Positions 1-5,749 of a stretch of DNA of 6,830 nt are shown in pieces. The notes beneath the pieces are model-generated. The model ran no database searches, had not been told where the DNA came from, and saw only the letters and a list, made by a program, of their open reading frames with translations. The DNA is from an uncultured Pseudoflavonifractor sp. (GTDB lineage Bacteria; Bacillota; Clostridia; Oscillospirales; Oscillospiraceae), in the NCBI GenBank assembly GCA_947565875.1, contig CANOHR010000057.1, positions 1 through 6,830 of the forward strand, written 5' to 3'. Made by a program: the position numbers and the translations under genes. How positions within the stretch are numbered: the stretch's first letter is position 1; each line of letters starts with the position of its first letter.

Positions 1-15
1 AAGGGGGCTATCCCC

Positions 16-954
16 ATGGCTGAGAGAGAAAAGCTGCTGGAGGTCCGGGACCTGAAAGTGACTTTCGGCAATAAACGCCACCCCTTTACCGCCGTGGATG
101 GGGTCTCCTTCGATATCTACAGAGGGGAAACATTTGGCCTGGTGGGTGAATCGGGTTCCGGAAAAACCACCATCGGCCGGGCCATTATCCGGGTCAACCC
201 GGTCTCCGGGGGCACAATAAAATATGATGGGCAGATCATTTCCGGCAAAGTGAGCCGGGAGGTGGACCATCATGTGATAGAGAATATCCAGATGATCTTT
301 CAGGATCCCATGGCCTCCCTCAACGAACGGGCAAAAGTAGACTACATTGTTTCTGAGGGCCTATATAACCTGAATGGACGTCTCAGTGAAGCCGAACGTC
401 AGGAGAAGGTATCCCGTGCGCTCTCCGCCGTAGGACTGCTCCCTGAGTTTGCCAGCCGCTTTCCCCATGAATTTTCCGGCGGCCAGCGCCAGCGGATCGG
501 CATTGCCCGTGCATTGATCATGGACCCCACATTCATCATTGCCGACGAGCCCATCTCCGCCCTGGATGTTTCTATCCGGGCCCAGGTACTAAACCTCATG
601 TCCCGTCTCCAGAAAGAACGGGGGCTTACCTATCTCTTTATTGCCCACGATCTTTCGGTAGTCCGGTTCATTTCCGACCGGATCGGCGTTATTTACCGTG
701 GTAAACTGATGGAGTTGGCGGAAAGTGAGCAGCTTTTTGCCCACCCCCTCCACCCCTATACCCGCTCCCTTCTCTCCGCCATCCCCATGCCCGATCCGGT
801 AGGGGAGCGGGACAAAAAGCTGCTGGTTTACGACCCCGCCGCTCACGGGTATACCCCGGAAGATCCCCCCCAGTGGGTGGAGATCGAGCCGGGCCACTTT
901 GTCCGGGCCAACGAGCGGGAACTGGACGCATACCGGAAACAGTTGGGACAATAA
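16..954 (+). CDS. Peptide ABC transporter ATP-binding protein (OppF/DppF/YkfD-like)
   Basis: ATPase subunit that would power an oligopeptide or dipeptide importer from the cytoplasmic face of the membrane. All nucleotide-binding motifs are intact: Walker A GESGSGKTT at residues 44-52, Q-loop Q96 (IFQDP), signature FSGGQ at 153-157, Walker B FIIADEP at 173-179 with catalytic E178, D-loop SALD at 181-184 and H-loop H211. The C-terminal HPLHPYTRSLLSAIP stretch (243-257) is the oligo_HPY element typical of OppD/OppF proteins, and the PEDPP...EIEPGHFV tail is seen in the OppF branch. The 312-residue length fits the family. The ATG is preceded by AAGGGGG at 1-7 with an 8-nt gap. Permease and binding-protein genes would lie upstream, outside the window. 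The murein-peptide hydrolases downstream suggest cell-wall peptides as substrate, as for YkfD of B. subtilis. That substrate is inferred from context; the ATPase family is certain. Confidence 0.95.
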   Translation: MAEREKLLEVRDLKVTFGNKRHPFTAVDGVSFDIYRGETFGLVGESGSGKTTIGRAIIRVNPVSGGTIKYDGQIISGKVSREVDHHVIENIQMIFQDPMASLNERAKVDYIVSEGLYNLNGRLSEAERQEKVSRALSAVGLLPEFASRFPHEFSGGQRQRIGIARALIMDPTFIIADEPISALDVSIRAQVLNLMSRLQKERGLTYLFIAHDLSVVRFISDRIGVIYRGKLMELAESEQLFAHPLHPYTRSLLSAIPMPDPVGERDKKLLVYDPAAHGYTPEDPPQWVEIEPGHFVRANERELDAYRKQLGQ

Positions 955-978
955 AGCCCCCCTTTTCCATCACAAAAT

Positions 979-1049
979 TGTAGGGGCGGCTATCAGCCGC
1001 CCGCTCAGGGTTGAAACTTTGTTGCGGGCGGATGATATCCGCCCCTACA
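979..1049. repeat. REP-like inverted pair (BIME-like) between the ATPase and ldcA genes
   Basis: Two short palindromic units face each other. Unit A (980-1004, + strand) is GTAG, then a perfect 8-bp stem GGGCGGCT-ATC-AGCCGCCC, then GC. Unit B (1048-1024, - strand) is GTAG, then GGGCGGAT-ATC-ATCCGCCC, then GC. The spacer between them is 19 nt (1005-1023). The whole structure is a 26-bp inverted repeat with 24 matches. A GTAG foot beside a hairpin, with units in opposite orientations, is the layout of enterobacterial REP/BIME elements. Assigning this to a REP-like family is inference. The structure fills most of the 128-nt gap between the two genes and could stabilise, attenuate or separate the transcripts. 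No U-tract follows it, so it is not a typical intrinsic terminator. Confidence 0.8.
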
Positions 1050-1082
1050 TTTTCCCCAGTCCAAAGTATGAGGTGATATATT

Positions 1083-1997
1083 ATGTTAACTCCAAGTTCT
1101 CTCTATCCCGGGGCTAAGGTCGCCCTACTTTGCGCCTCCTCCGCTGTGCCGGAGGACCGTCTGGAGCCCTCCATCACCGCTGTCAAGGCCCTGGGGCTGG
1201 AGCCGGTGATCTATCCATCTTGTTATTATGTAAACCGCCACGGCTATTTTGCCGCCGATGACGCCCAGCGGGCCAAGGACCTGCAGGACGCTTTTTCCGA
1301 TCCCGGCATCCAGGGCATCCTTTGCATCCGGGGGGGCTATGGGGCAGGGCGGCTGCTGCCCTTTCTGAACTGGCGGGATATTGCCCGACACCCCAAGGTG
1401 TTCTGCGGCTACTCCGACGTGACCGCCCTCCTCATCGCCCTGAACCAGTGCTGCCGCATGGTGGCCTATCAGACCCCCATGCCCTCCACTGAATATTATG
1501 AGAGTGTGGATGAATTTACCATGACCTATCTCCGCCGGGCCCTCTTTGGGGCCCTGACGGGGCCCATGCCCATGGGAGGCGGAGTGGAGACCCTTTGCCC
1601 CGGCAAAGCCCGAGGGCCCTTGTGCGGCGGCAATCTGTCCCTTGTCCGGGACAGTCTGGGCACTCCCTGGGAGATCGACACCAAGGGCAAGATCCTCTTT
1701 TTGGAGGACATTGGGGAAAAGACCTACCGTCTGGACGATATGCTCACCCAGCTTCGCAACACCGGAAAATTTGACGAGTGTGCCGGGATCCTGCTGGGCT
1801 ACTGGACCGACTGTGAGCCGGAGTTCCCGGAGAGGACTCTGGAGATCCCCGAGATCCTCCGGGAGGTGGTCCTCCCCGCCGGGAAGCCGGTACTTTCCGG
1901 CCTCGCCTGCGGCCACAGTCTACCCACCATGTCCCTGCCCCTGGGAGCTACGGCGGTCATGGATGCGGACAATAAGACCTTGGAGGTGTTGTCATGA
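1083..1997 (+). CDS. ldcA: Muramoyltetrapeptide LD-carboxypeptidase (peptidase S66, LdcA/YkfA-like)
   Basis: Serine peptidase that removes the terminal D-Ala from murein tetrapeptides (L-Ala-D-Glu-diamino acid-D-Ala) during cytoplasmic wall recycling. The S66 layout is complete: N-terminal PGAKVALLCASSAV (9-22), IRGGYGAGRLL (82-92), nucleophile S111 in GYSDVTAL, GGNLSLV (182-188), E208 in LFLEDIGEKTYRLDDML, and H278 in CGHS. This gives the family's Ser-Glu-His triad with usual spacing. The 304 residues match the family and there is no signal peptide, so it should act in the cytoplasm. The start ATG has AGGTG at 1070-1074, 8 nt upstream. Its TGA overlaps the ATG of the next gene (ATGA at 1994-1997), implying translational coupling with the NlpC/P60 peptidase. 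The MccF branch of S66, which cleaves microcin C-like peptide nucleotides, is an alternative, but the neighbours favour murein recycling. Confidence 0.93.
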   Translation: MLTPSSLYPGAKVALLCASSAVPEDRLEPSITAVKALGLEPVIYPSCYYVNRHGYFAADDAQRAKDLQDAFSDPGIQGILCIRGGYGAGRLLPFLNWRDIARHPKVFCGYSDVTALLIALNQCCRMVAYQTPMPSTEYYESVDEFTMTYLRRALFGALTGPMPMGGGVETLCPGKARGPLCGGNLSLVRDSLGTPWEIDTKGKILFLEDIGEKTYRLDDMLTQLRNTGKFDECAGILLGYWTDCEPEFPERTLEIPEILREVVLPAGKPVLSGLACGHSLPTMSLPLGATAVMDADNKTLEVLS

Positions 1998-2836
1998 AGG
2001 CCATTGTTCAGTCTCCCATTTGTCCTTTGATGACCCAGCCCCGTTCCGACTGTGAGTTGGCCGACGAGGCCCTTTTCGGTATGGTGCTGGAGGTACTGGA
2101 GGAGACTACCCCCGGCTACTGGAAGGTCCGCACTCACTACCGCTATGAGGGCTACGCCCCGGTCAGCTGCCTGGTCATTGGAGACCGGTCCGCCCAGGAG
2201 TGGGAGGCGCTTCCCAAAAAGGTAGTATTGCACAAAAATACCTGTGATGTGATGGCCGGTCCCAAGGTCCAGTCCTGGCCCCGGATCACTCTTCCAATGG
2301 GGGCGGTGGTAGCGGTCACCGAGCCTCCCGAGACCGACCCCGAAACTGGAGACCTTACCGGCTGGCAGCAGGTCACCCTGCCTGACGGATCCGAAGGCTA
2401 TGTCCGATCCAGCTGGCTGGATACATACTATGAAAAGCCTATCCCCCTTCCCGAAGAGGCACTGCGGCAGAGACTGGTGAATACGGCAAAGTTCTTTGTC
2501 CGGACCCACTATCGCTGGGGGGGGAAAACTCCTTTGGGGGTGGACTGCTCGGGGCTGGTTTCCATGAGTTATCTGCTCAACGGTATCGTCATCTGGCGGG
2601 ACGCCTCCATCAAGGAGGGCTTTCCCATCCACGCCATCCAACTGGAAGACACCAAAGCGGGAGACCTGCTGTTCTTCCCCGGCCATGTAGCCATGTATAT
2701 GGGGGAGGGACAGTACATCCATTCCACCGGCAAGACAGGCTCCGATGGGGTAACGTTCAACAGCCTCCGGCCTGAGGATCCCAATTACCGGGCTGATCTG
2801 AGAGAAAAACTCAACGGAGTAGGAAGCTATTTTTGA
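1994..2836 (+). CDS. ykfC: YkfC-like gamma-D-glutamyl-L-diamino-acid endopeptidase (SH3b + NlpC/P60)
   Basis: Cysteine peptidase expected to split the D-Glu-diamino acid bond of murein peptides carrying a free N-terminal L-Ala, releasing L-Ala-D-Glu. Two bacterial SH3-like regions come first: about residues 1-65, with GYWKVRTHYRYEGYAPVSCL, and about 75-145, with GWQQVTLPDGSEGYVRSSWL. The NlpC/P60 domain follows: RWGG at 174-177, catalytic C185 in DCSG, H231 in GHVAMYMG and third polar residue H243 in YIHS. The 12-residue distance between the two histidines is what I recall for YkfC. No signal peptide is visible (MKAIVQSPICPL), unlike wall-cutting P60 enzymes, which points to cytoplasmic recycling. 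The start overlaps the ldcA stop by 4 bp, so the two are probably made together. A strong terminator lies 10 nt after the stop. The family is firm; the exact bond cleaved is by homology. Confidence 0.9.
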   Translation: MKAIVQSPICPLMTQPRSDCELADEALFGMVLEVLEETTPGYWKVRTHYRYEGYAPVSCLVIGDRSAQEWEALPKKVVLHKNTCDVMAGPKVQSWPRITLPMGAVVAVTEPPETDPETGDLTGWQQVTLPDGSEGYVRSSWLDTYYEKPIPLPEEALRQRLVNTAKFFVRTHYRWGGKTPLGVDCSGLVSMSYLLNGIVIWRDASIKEGFPIHAIQLEDTKAGDLLFFPGHVAMYMGEGQYIHSTGKTGSDGVTFNSLRPEDPNYRADLREKLNGVGSYF

Positions 2837-2846
2837 GACTGAGTCC

Positions 2847-2886
2847 AACAGGCCGCCGTCCTTTTTTAGGACGGCGGCCTGTTTTT
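2847..2886 (+). terminator. Intrinsic terminator of the peptidase operon
   Basis: A perfect 15-bp GC-rich stem (2847-2861 with 2869-2883) surrounds a 7-nt T-rich loop. A T2862-A2868 pair could make it 16 bp with a loop of five T. It is followed directly by TTTTT (2882-2886). It begins 10 nt after the ykfC stop codon and has all the hallmarks of a Rho-independent terminator on the + strand. Confidence 0.93.
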
Positions 2887-2934
2887 GCACTGGGCAGGGG
2901 AGAGGTAACTTAAAGGCGGTGGTTCCATGCCTGT

Positions 2935-3007
2935 GCGGGCGGGTCTGGGGCCCCGCCCCTACGCATATGTTCGTTAGGACCGTAGGGCGGGGGCTTGCCC
3001 CCGCCGC
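2935..3007. repeat. Second REP-like pair, opposite arrangement (BIME-like)
   Basis: Two units of the same family as at 979-1049, here with the GTAG feet facing inward. Unit C (2962-2935, - strand) has GTAG, a 7-bp stem (2937-2943 with 2952-2958) around an 8-nt loop, then GC. Unit D (2982-3007, + strand) has GTAG at 2982-2985, a perfect 9-bp stem (2986-2994 with 2997-3005) around a TT turn, then GC. The spacer between the GTAG feet is 19 nt (2963-2981), the same length as in the first pair. Weaker inverted similarity appears to extend outward (GGTTCCA near 2919 against GGTACCA read from the other strand near 3017). No coding capacity is seen here. Confidence 0.72.
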
Positions 3008-3052
3008 AAGGTGGTACCGTGTCGGCCTTTCCTGGAAGAGAGCCATGTCAGG

Positions 3053-3181
3053 CTCCGAACAGGTCAGGGCGTAGGGGAGATCTAAGCCCTCCGATTCCGC
3101 AAAAAGGCTTCTGGGGCTTTTAGCCCCAGAAGCCTTTTCGCTCCACTCCGGTCTTAGACTCCCCTACTGACCTGTTCTCCG
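3053..3181. repeat. MITE-like 119-bp inverted-repeat element with 5-bp flanking direct repeat
   Basis: The ends AACAGGTCA (3058-3066) and TGACCTGTT (3168-3176) are exact inverted repeats. The match continues inward: GTAGGGGAG (3071-3079) pairs with 3159-3167, and TCTAAG (3081-3086) pairs with 3153-3158. The left arm carries a 4-nt and a 1-nt insertion relative to the right. The element is bracketed by an identical CTCCG at 3053-3057 and 3177-3181, as a target-site duplication would be. The centre is a 17-bp terminator hairpin (separate entry). There is no open reading frame inside. Being a mobile miniature element is an inference from the ends and the flanking repeat. A plain long hairpin at a convergent gene junction is the alternative. 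Confidence 0.5.
3101..3138 (-). terminator. Strong hairpin terminator for spoIIE (potentially bidirectional)
   Basis: A perfect 17-bp stem (3102-3118 with 3122-3138) closes on a three-T loop. Read on the - strand it ends in TTTTT (3105-3101), so it should stop spoIIE transcription about 65 nt after its stop codon. On the + strand it ends in TTTT (3135-3138), so it could also block read-through toward spoIIE. It forms the core of the MITE-like inverted repeat. Confidence 0.88.
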
Positions 3182-3203
3182 CCCTTCTTTGCTAAATTTC
3201 TAT

Positions 3204-5555
3204 TTACTCCCCCCTCCCCTCCGGGCGTTTTTTCAGGGTGATGACCACCGCTGTCCGGTCGTCTGCCGCCCCTACCCGTTTTTCACTTTCCTCCATGACC
3301 AACCGGGCCAGTTCCTTGGGACTTTCTCCGTCAAATTGGGTCATTAGTTCCCGCAGCCAGCCGTCCTCCGTACCGTCGGCGATCCCATCGCTCACAAGAA
3401 GCACGCAGTCTCCTTCTCTCAGTTCCAGTTGGGTCACGTCGGGCTCTCCTTCCCCCTCCGCTAACCCCGCCGGGAGGGCGGCGCCGCTCATCCGGCTTAC
3501 CGCTCCCTTCCGCCGGAGATAGGTGGGCGCCGCCCCAAGTTTACATAATTCTCCAGTCCCGGTATACAGGTCGATCCGCAGCAGATCCACCGTGGTAAAG
3601 GCTCCCGTCTCCTCATTTTTCAGGGACAAGGCGGAGTTTACAGTCCGCAGGGCCGCCACACTTTCCATACCCGAGCGGAGAAAGTCTTCCAGGAGCCGCA
3701 CCGCGAGACCGCTCTCCTTCTGGGCCGCCTCCCCGCTGCCCATACCGTCACAGAGGAGGACGAACATGCTCCCGTCGTCCCGTTTGAACCAGGTGCCCGT
3801 ATCCCCGCTCTCTCCTTGTCCCTCCCGGCGCCGGGCAGCCACGCCCGCCACCGCCATCAAAGGCTCCGCCTGTACCAGGGTCACCTGCCCCGGCCCTTCT
3901 TCCCCTACCCGAAGAGGCCAGCCCATGACCTCGGAAAGTCGCCGCAGTTCCTTGGGGGTCTTCAGCGTCTCAGCCCCCCGGCCTGTTACCTCCGCCCGGA
4001 GCCGCCCATGCTCATCATAGTAGACCGCCGTCTCCCCCTCCAGGCCCAGGCCCACCATATGGCGGCGCAGCTTTTTTTCCCGCAGGGGATCGGGGATCAG
4101 TTCGGTGGAAAGCTCACAGGCCGCCTCACTGAGGATATCTGCCAGGGTCTCGTACTGGCGGCACACCGCCCCCCGGCTCTCCTGGAGCCGGGCCTGATAC
4201 TGCCGCCGGTAGCGAAGGGCGGTAAGTTCCTCGTTGGCCGTGCGGAGAAAGGAGGAAAACTGAAGGCACCGGCTGGGAAACCAGGCGGGAAAGTCGACGG
4301 CCTCCCCCTTTCCCTTTTCCAACATAGTGGGCAGGGCGTCGTTGAGGGCCCCTACCGTGTTGATGTAATCCTGTTCCCAACATGTCCCCCGAAGGGAGCA
4401 GCGCCGGCACACCCGCTCGGCGGCCCGGTCAAAAATAACGGTGGGGTCCGCCTCATTGACTGTCCGGTCCGGAAAAGCGGCGCGAAGACTGTCCCGAACC
4501 TGACGGAAAGCCTCCGCGGTGGCGGAAAGACGCTCTCCTACATACTCCGCCGCCCGTCTGGCGGCAGCTTTCCCCTCGGCCTGGGTAAGCCGGGCGCGGA
4601 GTTTTTTGATCCATCCCTGGGGAAGCAGCAAAAATAGGACCGAGGCCATAAACACCTCGTAAAGTCCTGAGATCCGGGGGAGCGTATCCCAGGTCCACAA
4701 CACCGTCACTGCATTGGCCACCACATAGGTAATGGCTCCAAAGAGCCTTCCCTGCCGCCATCCCGCCCCAGTCAGAAAACCGGAAAAGCCGTAGGCCATG
4801 GCGTAAAAGGGCTGTGTTCCCGCCGCCAGATCCATACCCAGCCCCAAAGCCACCCCGGCAGCGGCACCATATCCCAGTCCTCCGGCATGGGCCGCCGCCA
4901 TTACCAGTACCACCGAAAAGATCCGCCCCACGGACAGATCGCCAAAAAATGTAAGCCCTCCCAGAGAAATGAGCAAAGTCCCCAACAGAAAGAGAAGGCT
5001 TACCGTCTGCCGGGTATGCAGTACCACCCGTTCTCCCTGGCTTTCCCAGGGGGAGAATGCCAGCCGGTAAAAGTAGGCCGACGCTCCCGCCAGCAGGATC
5101 TCCGTCACAAAAAACACCGCCTGGGCCGGAGTCCAGTGGGCGTCGCTGAGATAGACAAAGCCGGTCACTGCCGTCATAGCGGCGCTCACCAGAGGCATGA
5201 ACCAGCCCTTCTTATAAAGTCCCACATCGTAAAAGGCAAAGGCCACCGAAAACACCAGCACACAGGTCGCCGCATACCGAAGTCCGTCGGTGAATCCCCG
5301 AAGGGTCAGATATCCCAGGCCGGCCCCCAATGTGGCCATCAGTCCATCCAGCCCTGACCCGGAGCAAGCCGCAAGTCCCACCCCAAAGGGGGCAAAGCCG
5401 CCGAAGATCTCCCCCGCCGACAATACCGCCCCCAGCAAAAACCGCATCATACACTCAGCGCTCCGCACCAGCACCGGGGAGTGGATCACCCTCTCCCTGG
5501 CTCGGGCGTGGGCCTGCCCTACCCGGGGCCCTCCGGCTCTCCGTTTCTCCGCCAT
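3204..5555 (-). CDS. spoIIE: Stage II sporulation protein E, PP2C phosphatase activating sigma F
   Basis: Membrane serine phosphatase that dephosphorylates SpoIIAA-P at the asymmetric septum, releasing sigma F in the forespore. Numbered from the ATG at 5555 (783 aa; B. subtilis SpoIIE is about 827), a basic N-terminus of about 30 residues precedes roughly ten or more hydrophobic segments between about 37 and 315. A soluble linker follows, with the cysteine cluster C383-x2-C386-x5-C392-W, often seen in clostridial SpoIIE. The C-terminal PP2C domain (about 560-775) has metal-binding DGMGSG at 603-608, TVD at 655-657, SDGIADG at 722-728 and DDRTAV at 765-770. GTG at 5558 abuts the ATG, but AGGAGG sits 8 nt before the ATG and only 5 before the GTG, so I favour the ATG. 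The gene is a lone unit, convergent with the peptidase operon and divergent from the SLH gene. No tilS/hpt/ftsH genes follow it here. Confidence 0.97.
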   Translation of the reverse strand: MAEKRRAGGPRVGQAHARARERVIHSPVLVRSAECMMRFLLGAVLSAGEIFGGFAPFGVGLAACSGSGLDGLMATLGAGLGYLTLRGFTDGLRYAATCVLVFSVAFAFYDVGLYKKGWFMPLVSAAMTAVTGFVYLSDAHWTPAQAVFFVTEILLAGASAYFYRLAFSPWESQGERVVLHTRQTVSLLFLLGTLLISLGGLTFFGDLSVGRIFSVVLVMAAAHAGGLGYGAAAGVALGLGMDLAAGTQPFYAMAYGFSGFLTGAGWRQGRLFGAITYVVANAVTVLWTWDTLPRISGLYEVFMASVLFLLLPQGWIKKLRARLTQAEGKAAARRAAEYVGERLSATAEAFRQVRDSLRAAFPDRTVNEADPTVIFDRAAERVCRRCSLRGTCWEQDYINTVGALNDALPTMLEKGKGEAVDFPAWFPSRCLQFSSFLRTANEELTALRYRRQYQARLQESRGAVCRQYETLADILSEAACELSTELIPDPLREKKLRRHMVGLGLEGETAVYYDEHGRLRAEVTGRGAETLKTPKELRRLSEVMGWPLRVGEEGPGQVTLVQAEPLMAVAGVAARRREGQGESGDTGTWFKRDDGSMFVLLCDGMGSGEAAQKESGLAVRLLEDFLRSGMESVAALRTVNSALSLKNEETGAFTTVDLLRIDLYTGTGELCKLGAAPTYLRRKGAVSRMSGAALPAGLAEGEGEPDVTQLELREGDCVLLVSDGIADGTEDGWLRELMTQFDGESPKELARLVMEESEKRVGAADDRTAVVITLKKRPEGRGE

Positions 5556-5605
5556 CACTGTCTCCTCCTATGTAAGAGGCCCTGTCCGGGCCCGGTATGA
5601 AAGAC

Positions 5606-5639
5606 AGTATATTCCATTTTCTGGAAAATCTGTGGCGAA
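5606..5639 (-). promoter_or_regulatory. Candidate Spo0A-dependent promoter of spoIIE
   Basis: On the - strand a TATACT hexamer (5611-5606) lies about 50 nt upstream of the spoIIE ATG. No good -35 sits 16-18 nt before it. Instead, TGGCGAA on the + strand (5633-5639) fits the 0A-box consensus TGNCGAA and ends 21 nt from the -10. B. subtilis spoIIE is known to use a sigma-A promoter with an unusually wide spacer activated by Spo0A. The match here rests on one box and a -10 and is a prediction only. Confidence 0.45.
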
Positions 5640-5702
5640 ATATGGGGGAGCAGCCCTTCTTTTGGGAAAGCGCTTCCATATTCTCCAATTTTTTCCAGAA
5701 AA
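5617..5702. promoter_or_regulatory. Two identical TTTTC-NN-GAAAA palindromes in the divergent promoter region
   Basis: TTTTCTGGAAAA (5617-5628) and its exact reverse complement TTTTCCAGAAAA (5691-5702) each form a 5+2+5 palindrome. Their centres are 74 bp apart, close to seven turns of B-DNA. The first lies inside the spacer of the candidate spoIIE promoter. The second lies about 50 bp before the start of the SLH gene. They look like paired operators for one unknown dimeric regulator, but AT-rich intergenic DNA makes a chance match possible. Confidence 0.4.
5665..5678. promoter_or_regulatory. Weak cre-like (CcpA-type) palindrome
   Basis: GGAAAGCGCTTCCA matches the cre pattern TGWAANCGNTNWCA at 9 of 11 fixed positions; the first T and the twelfth-position W fail. 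It lies between the two TTTTC-NN-GAAAA palindromes. Regulation of spoIIE or the SLH gene by a LacI-family protein would be possible, but the site is degenerate. Confidence 0.25.
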
Positions 5703-5749
5703 GCATGATACCCTTTTTTTATCCAACATCTTATTAGGAGGGTCTTCAT

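Noticed and set aside
1011..1039. TTGAAA in the spacer of the first REP-like pair as a -35 for ldcA
   Set aside because: The hexamers 17-18 nt downstream (GATATC, ATATCC) are poor -10 matches and lie inside the second hairpin.
1125..1916. 263-codon - strand open frame
   Set aside because: It is a full shadow of ldcA with no family resemblance and no ribosome binding site supporting it.
1799..3046. Long open frame on the - strand (about 415 codons)
   Set aside because: It runs antisense through ldcA and ykfC, both of which have intact catalytic motifs, and through a terminator and REP-like repeats. The translation shows no recognisable domain and is rich in Gly/Pro/His typical of GC-rich antisense frames.
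3071..3090. GTAGGGG in the MITE-like left arm as a fifth REP-like unit
   Set aside because: After GTAG there is no stem of more than three pairs and no GGCGG core. The sequence pairs instead with the distant right arm.
3265..3275. GCCGCCCCTAC near the spoIIE 3' end as another REP-like unit
   Set aside because: It lies inside the PP2C coding sequence and no complementary stem precedes it, so the resemblance is due to GC-rich codons.
3816..4637. 273-codon + strand open frame inside spoIIE
   Set aside because: It is antisense to the conserved SpoIIE coding region, of low complexity, and without domain signatures.
5555..5558. GTG at 5558 as the spoIIE start
   Set aside because: It is only 5 nt from AGGAGG, while the adjacent ATG has the better 8-nt spacing. 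The difference is one residue and cannot be settled from sequence alone.
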